Shown: positions 42,120 through 49,766 of the stretch, in pieces
Numbering within the stretch: the first letter of the stretch is position 1
Layout of the letters: each line of letters opens with the position of its first letter
Assembly (NCBI GenBank): GCA_017614505.1
Contig: JAGABT010000016.1
Coordinates: 124,001 to 188,000, forward strand
Origin: Selenomonadaceae bacterium
Lineage (GTDB): Bacteria > Bacillota > Negativicutes > Selenomonadales > Selenomonadaceae
Length of the DNA stretch: 64,000 nucleotides
Direction: 5' to 3'
Notes under the pieces: model-generated
The model's database searches: none
Seen by the model: only the letters and a program-made list of their open reading frames with translations
Told to the model about the DNA's origin: nothing
Made by a program: the position numbers and the translations under genes

Positions 42120-42596
42120 ATGGCTGAACGTGAAATTAAGTACCGCGGGCTTAAAACTTTCCAGATTTTCAACGGCGAAACCAACAGCGTCTGGATTTAC
42201 GGCTTCTACCTTAAGCGCGGCACTTACGGCGACCCAGGACCGCAGGCGCACATTTTCGTTTACGAGAATGGCTACGAAGGTTATCGCGTTGAGGCCGAGA
42301 CTATAGGACAGTTCACCGGTTTATTGGACAAAGAGGGGCAGGAAATTTACGAGGACGACATCATTTCGTTTGACGATGGAAAGATTGGGGTGGTGGAATT
42401 TTTCCGAGGATGCTTCGTTGCGCGCTTCGGAAAAAACAAAGCTATCCGCTCGCTGTACGAAATTAATAATTGGAGTCTTAAAATCCTTGGCAACCGCTTT
42501 GAAAATCCGGAGCTGATCGATGAACGAACTGTCTCAAAAAAGCTGGACGAAACGATTCAAATTTCCGAGTCGATGACCTACGAGAGGAGCGAATGA
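42120..42596 (+). CDS. YopX-like protein (phage-associated family)
   Basis: The 158-residue protein carries the YopX family pattern: an opening IKYRGLKTF with a WIYGFYL strand, then ETIGQFTGLLDKEGQEIYED, DDIISFDDGKIGVVEF and a C-terminal NRFENPEL. YopX proteins come from prophages, and their role is unknown. Here no other phage genes are adjacent, so it is probably a domesticated relic. The ATG at 42120 follows GGGGGGTG. Its stop is 1 bp before the ATG of the next gene, so the pair is coupled. Confidence 0.8.
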   Translation: MAEREIKYRGLKTFQIFNGETNSVWIYGFYLKRGTYGDPGPQAHIFVYENGYEGYRVEAETIGQFTGLLDKEGQEIYEDDIISFDDGKIGVVEFFRGCFVARFGKNKAIRSLYEINNWSLKILGNRFENPELIDERTVSKKLDETIQISESMTYERSE

Positions 42597-43163
42597 ATGC
42601 ACTCAAACGCTTTAATCGCAGCGTCGATTGCCGGTCTGGTCTTTTTCACCGGCACAACTCAAGCTTACGATTTGCCAAAGATTAAGCCTGATAAAAAGAT
42701 TTCCGCCGAGTCCGAAGACGCCACGCGCAAAGGACTCAAGGGCGACTGGTCGCACGTAGAAAAATTCGAGCGCGAAATTCAAGCCGCTCTTGCCGAAAAT
42801 GAAAACCTTCCCGCGTCTTCTCCGGCGCGCGTCATGGAGGACAAAAACCTGATTTTCATCGCTTACTACAAAGGCAACGCGTACTTCCTTGACAGGTACT
42901 CGCTTAAGGTTGCCAAAAATTCCCGCGCAAGGCGCAGCTGGAGCCAGCACATTTTCCCAATCGGCGAGGGCATTTCCGCGAAAAATTCCGTTGCAACGAC
43001 GCAGAAATTCAACGTCGAAGGCGGCGAAGTTTTCAATTCGAGCAGGCGCAGAGATAAAATTTCCGCCGCTAAGACCGAGGCTGACAGAATTTTTCTGGAG
43101 GAGTGCTTCAAAGTCGGCTACTATTACGCATTTGGTGAAGATTTTGACAAAATTAGACATTAA
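42597..43163 (+). CDS. Exported protein of unknown function
   Basis: The 188-residue protein has a signal peptide (cleavage near TQA/YDL, residue 23). The mature part is basic and Ser-rich with no recognised domain; DKNLIFIAYYKGNAYFLDRYSLKV suggests a beta-rich core. It starts right after the YopX-like stop and has a GAGGAG site. The pairing of a phage-type gene with an exported protein is unusual. Confidence 0.65.
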   Translation: MHSNALIAASIAGLVFFTGTTQAYDLPKIKPDKKISAESEDATRKGLKGDWSHVEKFEREIQAALAENENLPASSPARVMEDKNLIFIAYYKGNAYFLDRYSLKVAKNSRARRSWSQHIFPIGEGISAKNSVATTQKFNVEGGEVFNSSRRRDKISAAKTEADRIFLEECFKVGYYYAFGEDFDKIRH

Positions 43164-43247
43164 TAGTAAAATTGCCGCCGTAAATAATTTTTGACGCAGC
43201 TGTGGCGAGGAAATTTTTACAAACGCGAACGAAAGAGGTTTTTGAAA

Positions 43248-44540
43248 ATGAGTGAAAATCGCAAGTACAAATTTGAAACGCTTCAGCTCCACGTCGGGCA
43301 GGAAAATCCTGACCCCGTTACTGACGCGCGCGCCGTCCCGATTTACCAGACCACATCATACGTCTTCCACAACTTCGACCACGCGGCTGACAGATTCGCC
43401 CTGCGCGATGCCGGAAATATCTACGGGCGTCTGACAAATCCTACGCAGGACGTTTTTGAACGCAGAATCGCGGCGCTCGAAGGCGGCTCGGCGGCACTGG
43501 CAGTGGCGTCCGGCGCGGCGGCGGTCACCTACACCGTGCAGGCGCTCGCTCACAAGGGGCAGCACATCGTTGCGGCTACCACGATTTACGGCGGCACCTA
43601 TAACCTTTTTGAACACACCCTGCCGGATTACGGGATTGAAACGACTTTCGTTGACCCGTCGAAGGGCGTCGAAGTTTTTGAAAAAGCCGTCAAGAAAAAT
43701 ACCCAGCTGATTTTTATCGAGTCCGTCGGCAACCCCAACGCCACGCTGATTGACATTCAGGCGGTCGCGGACATTGCGCACAGGCACAAAATCCCGCTGG
43801 TTATCGATAACACTTTCGCCACGCCATACCAGATTCGCCCGTTCGAGTACGGCGCGGATATTGTCGTTCATTCGGCGACGAAATTTATTGGCGGACACGG
43901 TACGACGCTCGGCGGCATTATCGTTGAGGGCGGCAAGTTCGACTGGGAAAAATCCGGCAAGTTCCCCTGGCTCGTCGAACCCAATCCCAGTTATCACGGC
44001 GTCAGTTTTTACAAGGCGCTCGGCGCGGCGGCTTTCGTGACGTATATCCGCGCGATTCTGCTTAGGGATACCGGCGCGGCGATTTCCCCGTTCAATGCAT
44101 TTTTCCTCCTGCAGGGCGTCGAAACTCTGTCCCTGCGCGTTGAACGCCACGTCGAAAATGCGCTCAAGGTTGTTGACTACCTCGCCAAAAATCCGAAGGT
44201 TACCAAAGTCAATCACCCTGCGCTGGCGAATCACCCAGACCACGCGCTCTACCAGAAATATTTCCCGAACGGCGGAATTTCGATTTTCACGTTCGAGATT
44301 AAGGGCGGCGCGGCGGCGGCTAAAAAGTTCATTGACAGCCTGAAAATTTTCTCGCTGCTGGCGAATGTCGCTGACGTTAAATCGCTGGTGATTCACCCCG
44401 CCTCGACAACTCATTCCCAGATGACTGAAAAGGAACTGCTCGCCTCCGGCATTACGCCTTCGACGATTCGCCTTTCGATTGGCACCGAGCACATCGACGA
44501 TATAATCGCAGACCTTGAGGAAGGTTTTGCCGCCATATAA
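43248..44540 (+). CDS. metY: O-acetylhomoserine sulfhydrylase
   Basis: The 430-residue PLP enzyme makes homocysteine (or cysteine) from O-acetyl-homoserine (or -serine) and sulfide. It has the Cys/Met-metabolism fold: YGRLTNPTQDVFERRIAALEGG, the PLP Asp in VIDNTFATP, and the Schiff-base Lys in VHSATKFIGGHG. The long insertion and HPAST motif near the C-terminus fit MetY rather than MetB/MetC. The ATG at 43248 follows AAAGAGG; an in-frame start at 43191 has no site. No SAM or other riboswitch is seen upstream. Confidence 0.94.
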   Translation: MSENRKYKFETLQLHVGQENPDPVTDARAVPIYQTTSYVFHNFDHAADRFALRDAGNIYGRLTNPTQDVFERRIAALEGGSAALAVASGAAAVTYTVQALAHKGQHIVAATTIYGGTYNLFEHTLPDYGIETTFVDPSKGVEVFEKAVKKNTQLIFIESVGNPNATLIDIQAVADIAHRHKIPLVIDNTFATPYQIRPFEYGADIVVHSATKFIGGHGTTLGGIIVEGGKFDWEKSGKFPWLVEPNPSYHGVSFYKALGAAAFVTYIRAILLRDTGAAISPFNAFFLLQGVETLSLRVERHVENALKVVDYLAKNPKVTKVNHPALANHPDHALYQKYFPNGGISIFTFEIKGGAAAAKKFIDSLKIFSLLANVADVKSLVIHPASTTHSQMTEKELLASGITPSTIRLSIGTEHIDDIIADLEEGFAAI

Positions 44541-44581
44541 CAAAAAACGAAAAAAATTGCCCTTTAAAACTGCGAATATAA

Positions 44582-44711
44582 GAGGCGCCACATGGACGCA
44601 CGCGCTTAAGAAGCGCGCCATGGACGGCGCGCTATGTCCGCCAGGTCGCATGGATGCGACCGAAGCGGACGAGTTTTCTTTGCTACTTTCTTTTGCGGAA
44701 AAAGAAAGTAG
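44582..44711 (+). repeat. Dispersed structured repeat, copy F (divergent, compensated)
   Basis: Begins 42 bp after the metY stop. It has the 5' extension and stem 1 GCGCGCC/GGCGCGC as in copies A and E, but stem 2 is GTCCGC/GCGGAC instead of GGGCCG/CGGCCC, with inner stem GGTCGC/GCGACC kept. Stem 3 is a fourth variant, CTACTTTCTTTT/AAAAAGAAAGTAG. Confidence 0.85.
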
Positions 44712-44742
44712 ATTAATTATTATTTGAGAGGAGACTGACTTT

Positions 44743-45621
44743 ATGGCTCATACATTGCAAAACGACGTACTGAAAATCGCCGTGGCGGAGCGCGGCGCCG
44801 AGCTGAAGTCGATAACCGGCGTTAAAGACGGCGCGGAATATCTGCACAACGGCGACCCGCAGTGGTGGAAATACACAGCGCCGGTACTGTTCCCGTTCGT
44901 CGGCAAGCACGTTGACAACAAGTACCGCGTTGACGGCAAAGTTTACGAACTTCCGCAGCACGGCTTTGCGCGCACGACGGATTTCAAGTGCATTCGCGAG
45001 GCGGCGGACGAAGTTGCTTTCCGCCTCAGCTGGAACGAGGAAACACTCAAAGTTTACCCGTACAAATTCCAGCTGGACATTGCCTACATTCTGCGCGATA
45101 ATCAGGTTGAAGTCATGTGGACGGTTGAAAACCTCGGCGAAGGCGATATGTATTTTTCCATTGGCGCGCACCCCGCGCTGAAGTGTCCGATTGTCGACGG
45201 CGAAAATTTTGACGACTGCTATCTGAAATTCAACGTGGCGGAAAAATCTTCGCGCATTCTGCTCACCGCCAGCGGCAACCTTTCGCACGACAGGGTTGCT
45301 ACGATTGACGGCACCGAGCTGCCGCTTAGCTACGAACTGTTCAAGGGCGACGCGCTGGTTTTCGACGATTTGAAGTCCGACGAAATTACAATCTGTTCGC
45401 GCAAGAGTTCCAAGGCTGTTACCGTCCGCGCGAAAAGTTTTCCGTACATGGGTATCTGGACGCCTGCGAAAGGCGGCGCGCCGTTGCTTTGCATTGAACC
45501 CTGGCTCGGTCACGCCGACTACGCTGACTTCACCGGCGACATTTCCGAGAAGGAAGGCATTCAGAAAATCCCCGCGGGCGAATCTTTCGACGCCGGATTT
45601 ACGTTTATCATTCACGAATAA
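44743..45621 (+). CDS. Aldose 1-epimerase family protein (LacX-like)
   Basis: The 292-residue protein belongs to the galactose-mutarotase superfamily, LacX branch. It shows LKSITGVKDGAEYLH, PVLFPFVGK, LPQHGFAR with a conserved His, and SIGAHPALKCPI with the catalytic-type His. It should interconvert anomers of a free or phosphorylated hexose. Its ATG follows GAGAGGAG. It stands alone between repeat F and a terminator shared with the convergent oxidoreductase. Confidence 0.88.
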   Translation: MAHTLQNDVLKIAVAERGAELKSITGVKDGAEYLHNGDPQWWKYTAPVLFPFVGKHVDNKYRVDGKVYELPQHGFARTTDFKCIREAADEVAFRLSWNEETLKVYPYKFQLDIAYILRDNQVEVMWTVENLGEGDMYFSIGAHPALKCPIVDGENFDDCYLKFNVAEKSSRILLTASGNLSHDRVATIDGTELPLSYELFKGDALVFDDLKSDEITICSRKSSKAVTVRAKSFPYMGIWTPAKGGAPLLCIEPWLGHADYADFTGDISEKEGIQKIPAGESFDAGFTFIIHE

Positions 45622-45626
45622 AAAAA

Positions 45627-45687
45627 GAGCCGCTGCTTGAGCGACTTCAAAAATATTTCAAACGGGCTGCGAGGCTCGTTTTTTTTA
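45627..45687. terminator. Terminator between convergent genes
   Basis: GAGCC (45627-45631) and GGCTC (45672-45676) with extra inner pairing, followed by eight T on the plus strand and preceded by seven A. It may work in both directions, although the loop is long. Confidence 0.5.
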
Positions 45688-47178
45688 TCCCTCGCTGACG
45701 TAACTGCGCTGGCGGGCAGGAATTTTCGCCCAGTCAATCTGATTCGCCGCAATATTATTTTTGAGCCCGTAAGCCGCCGCAATTCCAGCCGCCTCGCCAA
45801 TGCTCATGCACGTCGGCTGAATACGCATCGACGCCTGCAGAATAAAACTCGCGCTGATACAACGCCCGCTGACAATCAGATTTGAAACTTTGTCGCTGAT
45901 AAGCGCGCGGTACGGAATTTCGTAGTAGCCGCCCTTCGGCAGTTTCTCGGAAACTTTTTCGCCGTGCGCGTCGATAAACCAGGCAGTCCGACAAACCGCG
46001 TCCTCAAAACGGCTCTGATTGTGGTAATCGTCCTCGACCAGATAATATTTCCCGCGAATGCGCCACGACTCGCGCGCGCCCAGCATAACCGCCTCGCGGC
46101 TGATATACGCGTTCTCAAAGCCAGGCAGGTGCCGAATCAGATAGCCCGCCATATTGTGGAGCATTTTCCTGCCGTAAGTCACCGCCCTGCTGTAGTCGAC
46201 GGGGTCGGTCGATTTGAACTTCACGGGAATTTCTGGGAAGTTGCAGGACATCACGCCGTCTTTGCCGATAATGTGGTAAGCCTGCATGTACTCCGCCTCT
46301 TCCTGCGTAAGTTCGCCGGTCTCGACGCCGCGCGCCATCAATTCTTCCAGCTTGTAGCGCTGCTTCCTGTGCATCGCCTCCGCAATTTCAAGATACGGCA
46401 AATCCGACTTGCACCACGTTTCGCCCAATTCAACGACAACGTACTGGTAAAGCCGGTCAAGGTCAATCCCGCCCATTTCAAAGCGGAAACTCATTGGCTG
46501 ATTGTTGCCGGTCTTCTCGTAGCCGCGCTCGTATTCAACGCCAGTGTGCCGCGCAAGGTAAGCATCGCCCGTGGAGTCGATAAAAGTTTTCGCCCGCACT
46601 GCCGCCAGACCCGCTATCGTCTGAATAATCGCCGTCGTGATTTTTTTGCCCGAAATCAGCGCGTCAACCAGAACAGTTTCGTACAAGATGTTGACGCCGG
46701 TCTCTTCGCACATTTCGTCGTAAATCAGCGCGAGAATTTCTGGATTGTGCCAGACCTGCTGAGTAACGCCGTCGTAGGGTTCAATTCCCTTTTCGCGCAG
46801 ACGCTGTTTAATTTCCGCAACGTAAGGCGTATCGCTGTTGGGCGCGTGCGTTTCCATGAACGGGTAGACGCAGCCCAGAACCGCCATTCCGCCCAGCGCA
46901 ACTCCGCGTTCGAGCAAAACTACTTTCGCGCCGTTGCGCGCCGCAGAAATCGCCGCTGCAGTCCCGCTCGGTCCGCCGCCGCATACGCAAACGTCCACGT
47001 CATAAAGCACTGGAATTTTTTTGCCAGCATATTTTATCGTCTCGCCGGAAATTTTTTCAGCCGCCTCAGCTTCGGGTAAACCCTCGCTACTGCCGCTGAG
47101 CATTACGCCCGCCGCCGTCAAGCCTGCCAGTTTGAACAAATCTCTGCGCGAAATTGGAATTGAAAAACTTCGTGTCAC
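45685..47178 (-). CDS. Tat-exported FAD-dependent oxidoreductase
   Basis: The 497-residue protein has a twin-arginine signal (SRRDLFKLAG, hydrophobic core, cleavage about residue 38). The mature part is an FAD_oxidored-type flavoprotein: VCGGGPSGTAAAISAARNG, LLERGVALGGMA and a C-terminal CISASFILQASMR and GEAAGIAAAYG. The substrate is unknown; related proteins are common in anaerobes that use exported flavoproteins as reductases. The GTG at 47178 follows AGGAGTG. The last codons reach into the bidirectional terminator. Confidence 0.82.
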   Translation of the reverse strand: MTRSFSIPISRRDLFKLAGLTAAGVMLSGSSEGLPEAEAAEKISGETIKYAGKKIPVLYDVDVCVCGGGPSGTAAAISAARNGAKVVLLERGVALGGMAVLGCVYPFMETHAPNSDTPYVAEIKQRLREKGIEPYDGVTQQVWHNPEILALIYDEMCEETGVNILYETVLVDALISGKKITTAIIQTIAGLAAVRAKTFIDSTGDAYLARHTGVEYERGYEKTGNNQPMSFRFEMGGIDLDRLYQYVVVELGETWCKSDLPYLEIAEAMHRKQRYKLEELMARGVETGELTQEEAEYMQAYHIIGKDGVMSCNFPEIPVKFKSTDPVDYSRAVTYGRKMLHNMAGYLIRHLPGFENAYISREAVMLGARESWRIRGKYYLVEDDYHNQSRFEDAVCRTAWFIDAHGEKVSEKLPKGGYYEIPYRALISDKVSNLIVSGRCISASFILQASMRIQPTCMSIGEAAGIAAAYGLKNNIAANQIDWAKIPARQRSYVSEG

Positions 47179-47206
47179 TAATCATCACTCCTAAAAATTT
47201 TCCGCT

Positions 47207-47235
47207 ATTATAACAAAAAAGAGCCGCCATTTAAA
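47207..47235 (-). promoter_or_regulatory. Promoter of the FAD oxidoreductase gene, overlapping a terminator
   Basis: On the minus strand TTTAAA (47230-47235), 17-bp spacer, TATAAT (47207-47212), 29 bp before the GTG. The -35 lies in the loop of the terminator of the upstream PTS unit. Confidence 0.5.
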
Positions 47236-47242
47236 GCGACTC
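47214..47242 (-). terminator. Terminator of the mannose-family PTS operon
   Basis: On the minus strand GAGTCGC pairs with GCGGCTC around an 8-nt loop (47221-47242), followed by six T. Confidence 0.7.
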
Positions 47243-47266
47243 CCAAAAATTTTTATTGTCAGAATT

Positions 47267-47355
47267 AATTAAGCCATAAGACCGATAGCATAACCTGCAA
47301 TGCGATGAGTAAGAGCATTGCTATGCCGATAGCGAACAGCCCAACGATAATCGTC
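47267..47355 (-). repeat. Diverged copy of the manZ 3' end
   Basis: This matches 47356-47422, the last codons of manZ. Outside the inserted palindrome it encodes the same ending (GYAIGLMA-stop) through different, synonymous codons. Confidence 0.85.
47297..47321. repeat. Mini-palindrome with invariant loop, copy 2
   Basis: Arms GCAATGC / GCATTGC (7 bp) around the loop GATGAGTAAGA, inserted inside the manZ-tail copy. Confidence 0.75.
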
Positions 47356-47357
47356 AA

Positions 47358-48176
47358 TTAAGCCATAAGACCAATCGCGTAACCGATAATACCAATCGCG
47401 AACAGCCCAACGATAATCGTCAGCGCGTTGACGCCTTTCTTGAGCAGGAACATGCAGGCGAAAGTCATCAGCAGCGGAACAATGCTCGGCATCAGGCTAT
47501 CAAGAATCGATTGCAAAGTTGTAACGACGTGTTCACCGGCGGAGTTGGTGTATTCAGAAATAACCAGCGGCATATTGACGCTCGTCCACTTCGCAACGAG
47601 AGCGCCCATAACCAGCAAGCCGAGAACCGACGCGCCTTCGGTGAGGAAACGCATCTGGTTGCCGCCAATGTTCTCAACCAGCGCCGTACCTTGCGTGTAG
47701 CCGTACTGAACGCCGTACCAGTGCGTTGCCAGACGGATAATGTTGAAACCAATGAAGAAAATGAAAGGACCAATCAGCGAGCCAGTGAGCGCAACGCCCG
47801 CGCCGAGTGCCGCAAGAACAGGACGAATCGTGCCCCAGAATATCGGGTCGCCGACGCCCGCCAGAGGACCAATCAAGCCGACCTTGACGCCGGAGAGCGT
47901 GGCTTCGCTTATGTCAGCGCCGTTCGCCTTTTTCTCTTCCATAGCGCCGATGATACCCATAATCGCCGCCGCAACAAACGGCTGGGTGTTGAAAAATTCC
48001 AGGTGACGGCGCAACGCCTTTTTGAGTTCATCGCCCTCGTAGACGCGCTTCAGAATCGGAATCATCGCCACGCAGAATCCCATTGCCTGCATACGCTCAA
48101 AGTTGAACGAGCCGAGCAGGAAGTTCGATTTTATAAAGACCCAAAACAGATCGTCTTTTGTAACTTTCTTTTCCAT
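47358..48176 (-). CDS. manZ: PTS mannose/fructose/sorbose-family IID component
   Basis: The 272-residue membrane protein is the IID part of a mannose-family phosphotransferase system that imports and phosphorylates a hexose or amino sugar. It has the family N-terminal motif SNFLLGSFNFERMQAMGFC, GPLAGVGDPIFWGT and C-terminal hydrophobic helices. The ATG follows GGAGGCG. It is the last gene of the unit after IIB and IIC. A second version of its 3' end lies just downstream. Confidence 0.93.
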   Translation of the reverse strand: MEKKVTKDDLFWVFIKSNFLLGSFNFERMQAMGFCVAMIPILKRVYEGDELKKALRRHLEFFNTQPFVAAAIMGIIGAMEEKKANGADISEATLSGVKVGLIGPLAGVGDPIFWGTIRPVLAALGAGVALTGSLIGPFIFFIGFNIIRLATHWYGVQYGYTQGTALVENIGGNQMRFLTEGASVLGLLVMGALVAKWTSVNMPLVISEYTNSAGEHVVTTLQSILDSLMPSIVPLLMTFACMFLLKKGVNALTIIVGLFAIGIIGYAIGLMA

Positions 48177-48189
48177 CCCGTTCGCCTCC

Positions 48190-48990
48190 TTACATCAAAT
48201 CGGAATCGTCAATGTCGTCGCCTTCGACACCGCCGCCGCCGCCAGTTTTCGCCGCTTCCTCAATGTCGATATTCATCTGCATTGTCTGAATGTGGAAGTA
48301 AGCGCAAATCGCACCAATGGCGCCGAAACCGATAAGGTTAATATCCGTGAAGACCGCCAGCAGGAATCCGAGGAAGAAATAAACCATGAGCTTCTGGGCG
48401 TTCATGAGGTTGATAACCATAGCGTAGCCGACGACGACGATAAATCCGCCAGCGACCTGCAAGCCGCGCGTGACGACTTCAGGAATGGAATTGAGCGCGT
48501 CATTAACGGTGTCGGTACCGGCAACCATGTAAATCGCAACGGCGGGAATTGCAACGCGCAGACCCTGAATTACGAGACCAATCCAGTGGCACATTTCAAT
48601 TCCGCGATAATTGCCTTCGTCGGCGTATTTATCCGCCATGTGCTGGAAAAAGACCATGACCGTACGAACGAAAATCGTGAGAACCTGACCAGCAGCCGCG
48701 AGCGGAACTGCCAGTGCGATACCGGCGCCAATGCTTTGATGTCCAACTATAACTAAGATTGTCGAAACGACGGATGCCAGAGCCGCGTCAGGAGCCATTG
48801 CCGCGCCGACGTTCATCCAGCCCAGTGCCATCATTTCGAGCGTACCGCCTAGAATAATTCCTGTTGTTAAATCGCCGAGTACCGCGCCCGTCATTGTACA
48901 CGCCACAACCGGACGGTGGAACTGCGCTTCGTCCAGAACCGCCGCCATGCCGGCTATCATTGCCACAATGAACAATAATATAATTGTCAT
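48190..48990 (-). CDS. manY: PTS mannose/fructose/sorbose-family IIC component
   Basis: The 266-residue membrane protein forms the sugar channel with IID. Typical IIC features are the N-terminal hydrophobic helix, DEAQFHRPVVACTMTGAVLGD, LGGTLEMMALGWMNVGAAMAPD and GIALAVPLAAAGQ. The ATG at 48990 is preferred because GAGGTG lies 9 bp upstream. A Gly-rich tail (TGGGGGVEGDD) ends the protein. It is 13 bp before manZ. Confidence 0.94.
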   Translation of the reverse strand: MTIILLFIVAMIAGMAAVLDEAQFHRPVVACTMTGAVLGDLTTGIILGGTLEMMALGWMNVGAAMAPDAALASVVSTILVIVGHQSIGAGIALAVPLAAAGQVLTIFVRTVMVFFQHMADKYADEGNYRGIEMCHWIGLVIQGLRVAIPAVAIYMVAGTDTVNDALNSIPEVVTRGLQVAGGFIVVVGYAMVINLMNAQKLMVYFFLGFLLAVFTDINLIGFGAIGAICAYFHIQTMQMNIDIEEAAKTGGGGGVEGDDIDDSDLM

Positions 48991-49072
48991 AGCGTAAAAC
49001 ACCTCTTTCTTATAAAATTTTCAAAGACCGAAATAATGCCGAATCGACGACCTTTTCGCGCGTCAAAATGCA

Positions 49073-49093
49073 GGCGCAGGATATACCTGCGCC
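49073..49093 (-). promoter_or_regulatory. Intercistronic hairpin between IIB and IIC genes
   Basis: Perfect 8-bp stem GGCGCAGG/CCTGCGCC around a 5-nt loop, in the 133-bp gap between manX and manY, with no T-run after it. It could mark mRNA processing or stability that sets different IIB and IIC/IID levels; this role is inference. Confidence 0.5.
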
Positions 49094-49123
49094 CGCACCT
49101 GCCGAACAATTTTCAATGCCGTC

Positions 49124-49615
49124 TTACCAGAGACCTTTAGCCTTCAGCGCTTCTTCAACGGGAACTTTCGTGTCGTTGGCGAGCTTGCGCATTTCGACTT
49201 CGATGCCCATGCTAAGGAGTTTCTTAAGAGACTCTACGTCTTTGGGGCTTACACCGACTGCCTGCGAAATCATCGTATCGCCGTCTTTAAAAGTTTTGCC
49301 GCCGAGATTAACTGACTTGAAAGGAATGCCGCCTTCGACCGCGCGAACAACGTCAGTCGGATTCGTGAACAGAAAGAGCGTCTTGAAAGAATCGAACTTC
49401 GGGTTTTTGTAAGCCTCGCAGGCCTTTTCAACTGAAACAACGTAGCCCTTAAGTCCAGGGGGAACTACCTGCAGGAGGAGCTTTTTGCGCAGTTCGTCCT
49501 TCGCAACTTCGTCGCTGACGCACATAATGCGGTTGCAGCCGGTAACCTTCGACCAGACTGTCGCGACCTGCCCGTGAATCAAACGGTCATCGATTCGGCA
49601 GAAAGCTATTTCCAT
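49124..49615 (-). CDS. manX: PTS mannose/fructose/sorbose-family IIB component
   Basis: The 163-residue cytoplasmic protein carries the phosphoryl group from IIA to the sugar. The IIB active-site motif is RIDDRLIHGQV with His14. It is a stand-alone IIB; no IIA domain or gene is in this locus, so IIA must come from elsewhere in the genome. First gene of the unit, with promoter at 49686-49714 and an AGGTGG site before the ATG at 49615. Confidence 0.92.
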   Translation of the reverse strand: MEIAFCRIDDRLIHGQVATVWSKVTGCNRIMCVSDEVAKDELRKKLLLQVVPPGLKGYVVSVEKACEAYKNPKFDSFKTLFLFTNPTDVVRAVEGGIPFKSVNLGGKTFKDGDTMISQAVGVSPKDVESLKKLLSMGIEVEMRKLANDTKVPVEEALKAKGLW

Positions 49616-49685
49616 AAAAATGCCACCTTTCTCTTAATACCGCGCCTTAATTTCGCGGCAACTCGTTAAACAACTATACGGGCTG

Positions 49686-49714
49686 ATTATAACCTGTCTT
49701 TAAATTTTTTGCAA
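49686..49714 (-). promoter_or_regulatory. Promoter of the mannose-family PTS unit
   Basis: On the minus strand TTGCAA (49709-49714), 17-bp spacer, TATAAT (49686-49691), 71 bp before the ATG. The hexamers are the same as those of the G9-tract promoter. Confidence 0.7.
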
Positions 49715-49743
49715 CAGTTAATGAAAATTTTTCAGGAAAATTA

Positions 49744-49749
49744 TATAAT
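49744..49749 (+). promoter_or_regulatory. Candidate -10 element of mnmE
   Basis: TATAAT 17 bp before the TTG start; the -35 is weak. Confidence 0.4.
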
Positions 49750-49766
49750 GCAGAAGAGGTGATATT

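Noticed and set aside
43164..43247. SAM riboswitch before metY
   Set aside because: Only 84 bp are available, with no conserved SAM-I pattern.
43356..44651. 431-codon frame antisense to metY
   Set aside because: It starts inside a dispersed repeat and mirrors metY; no independent support.
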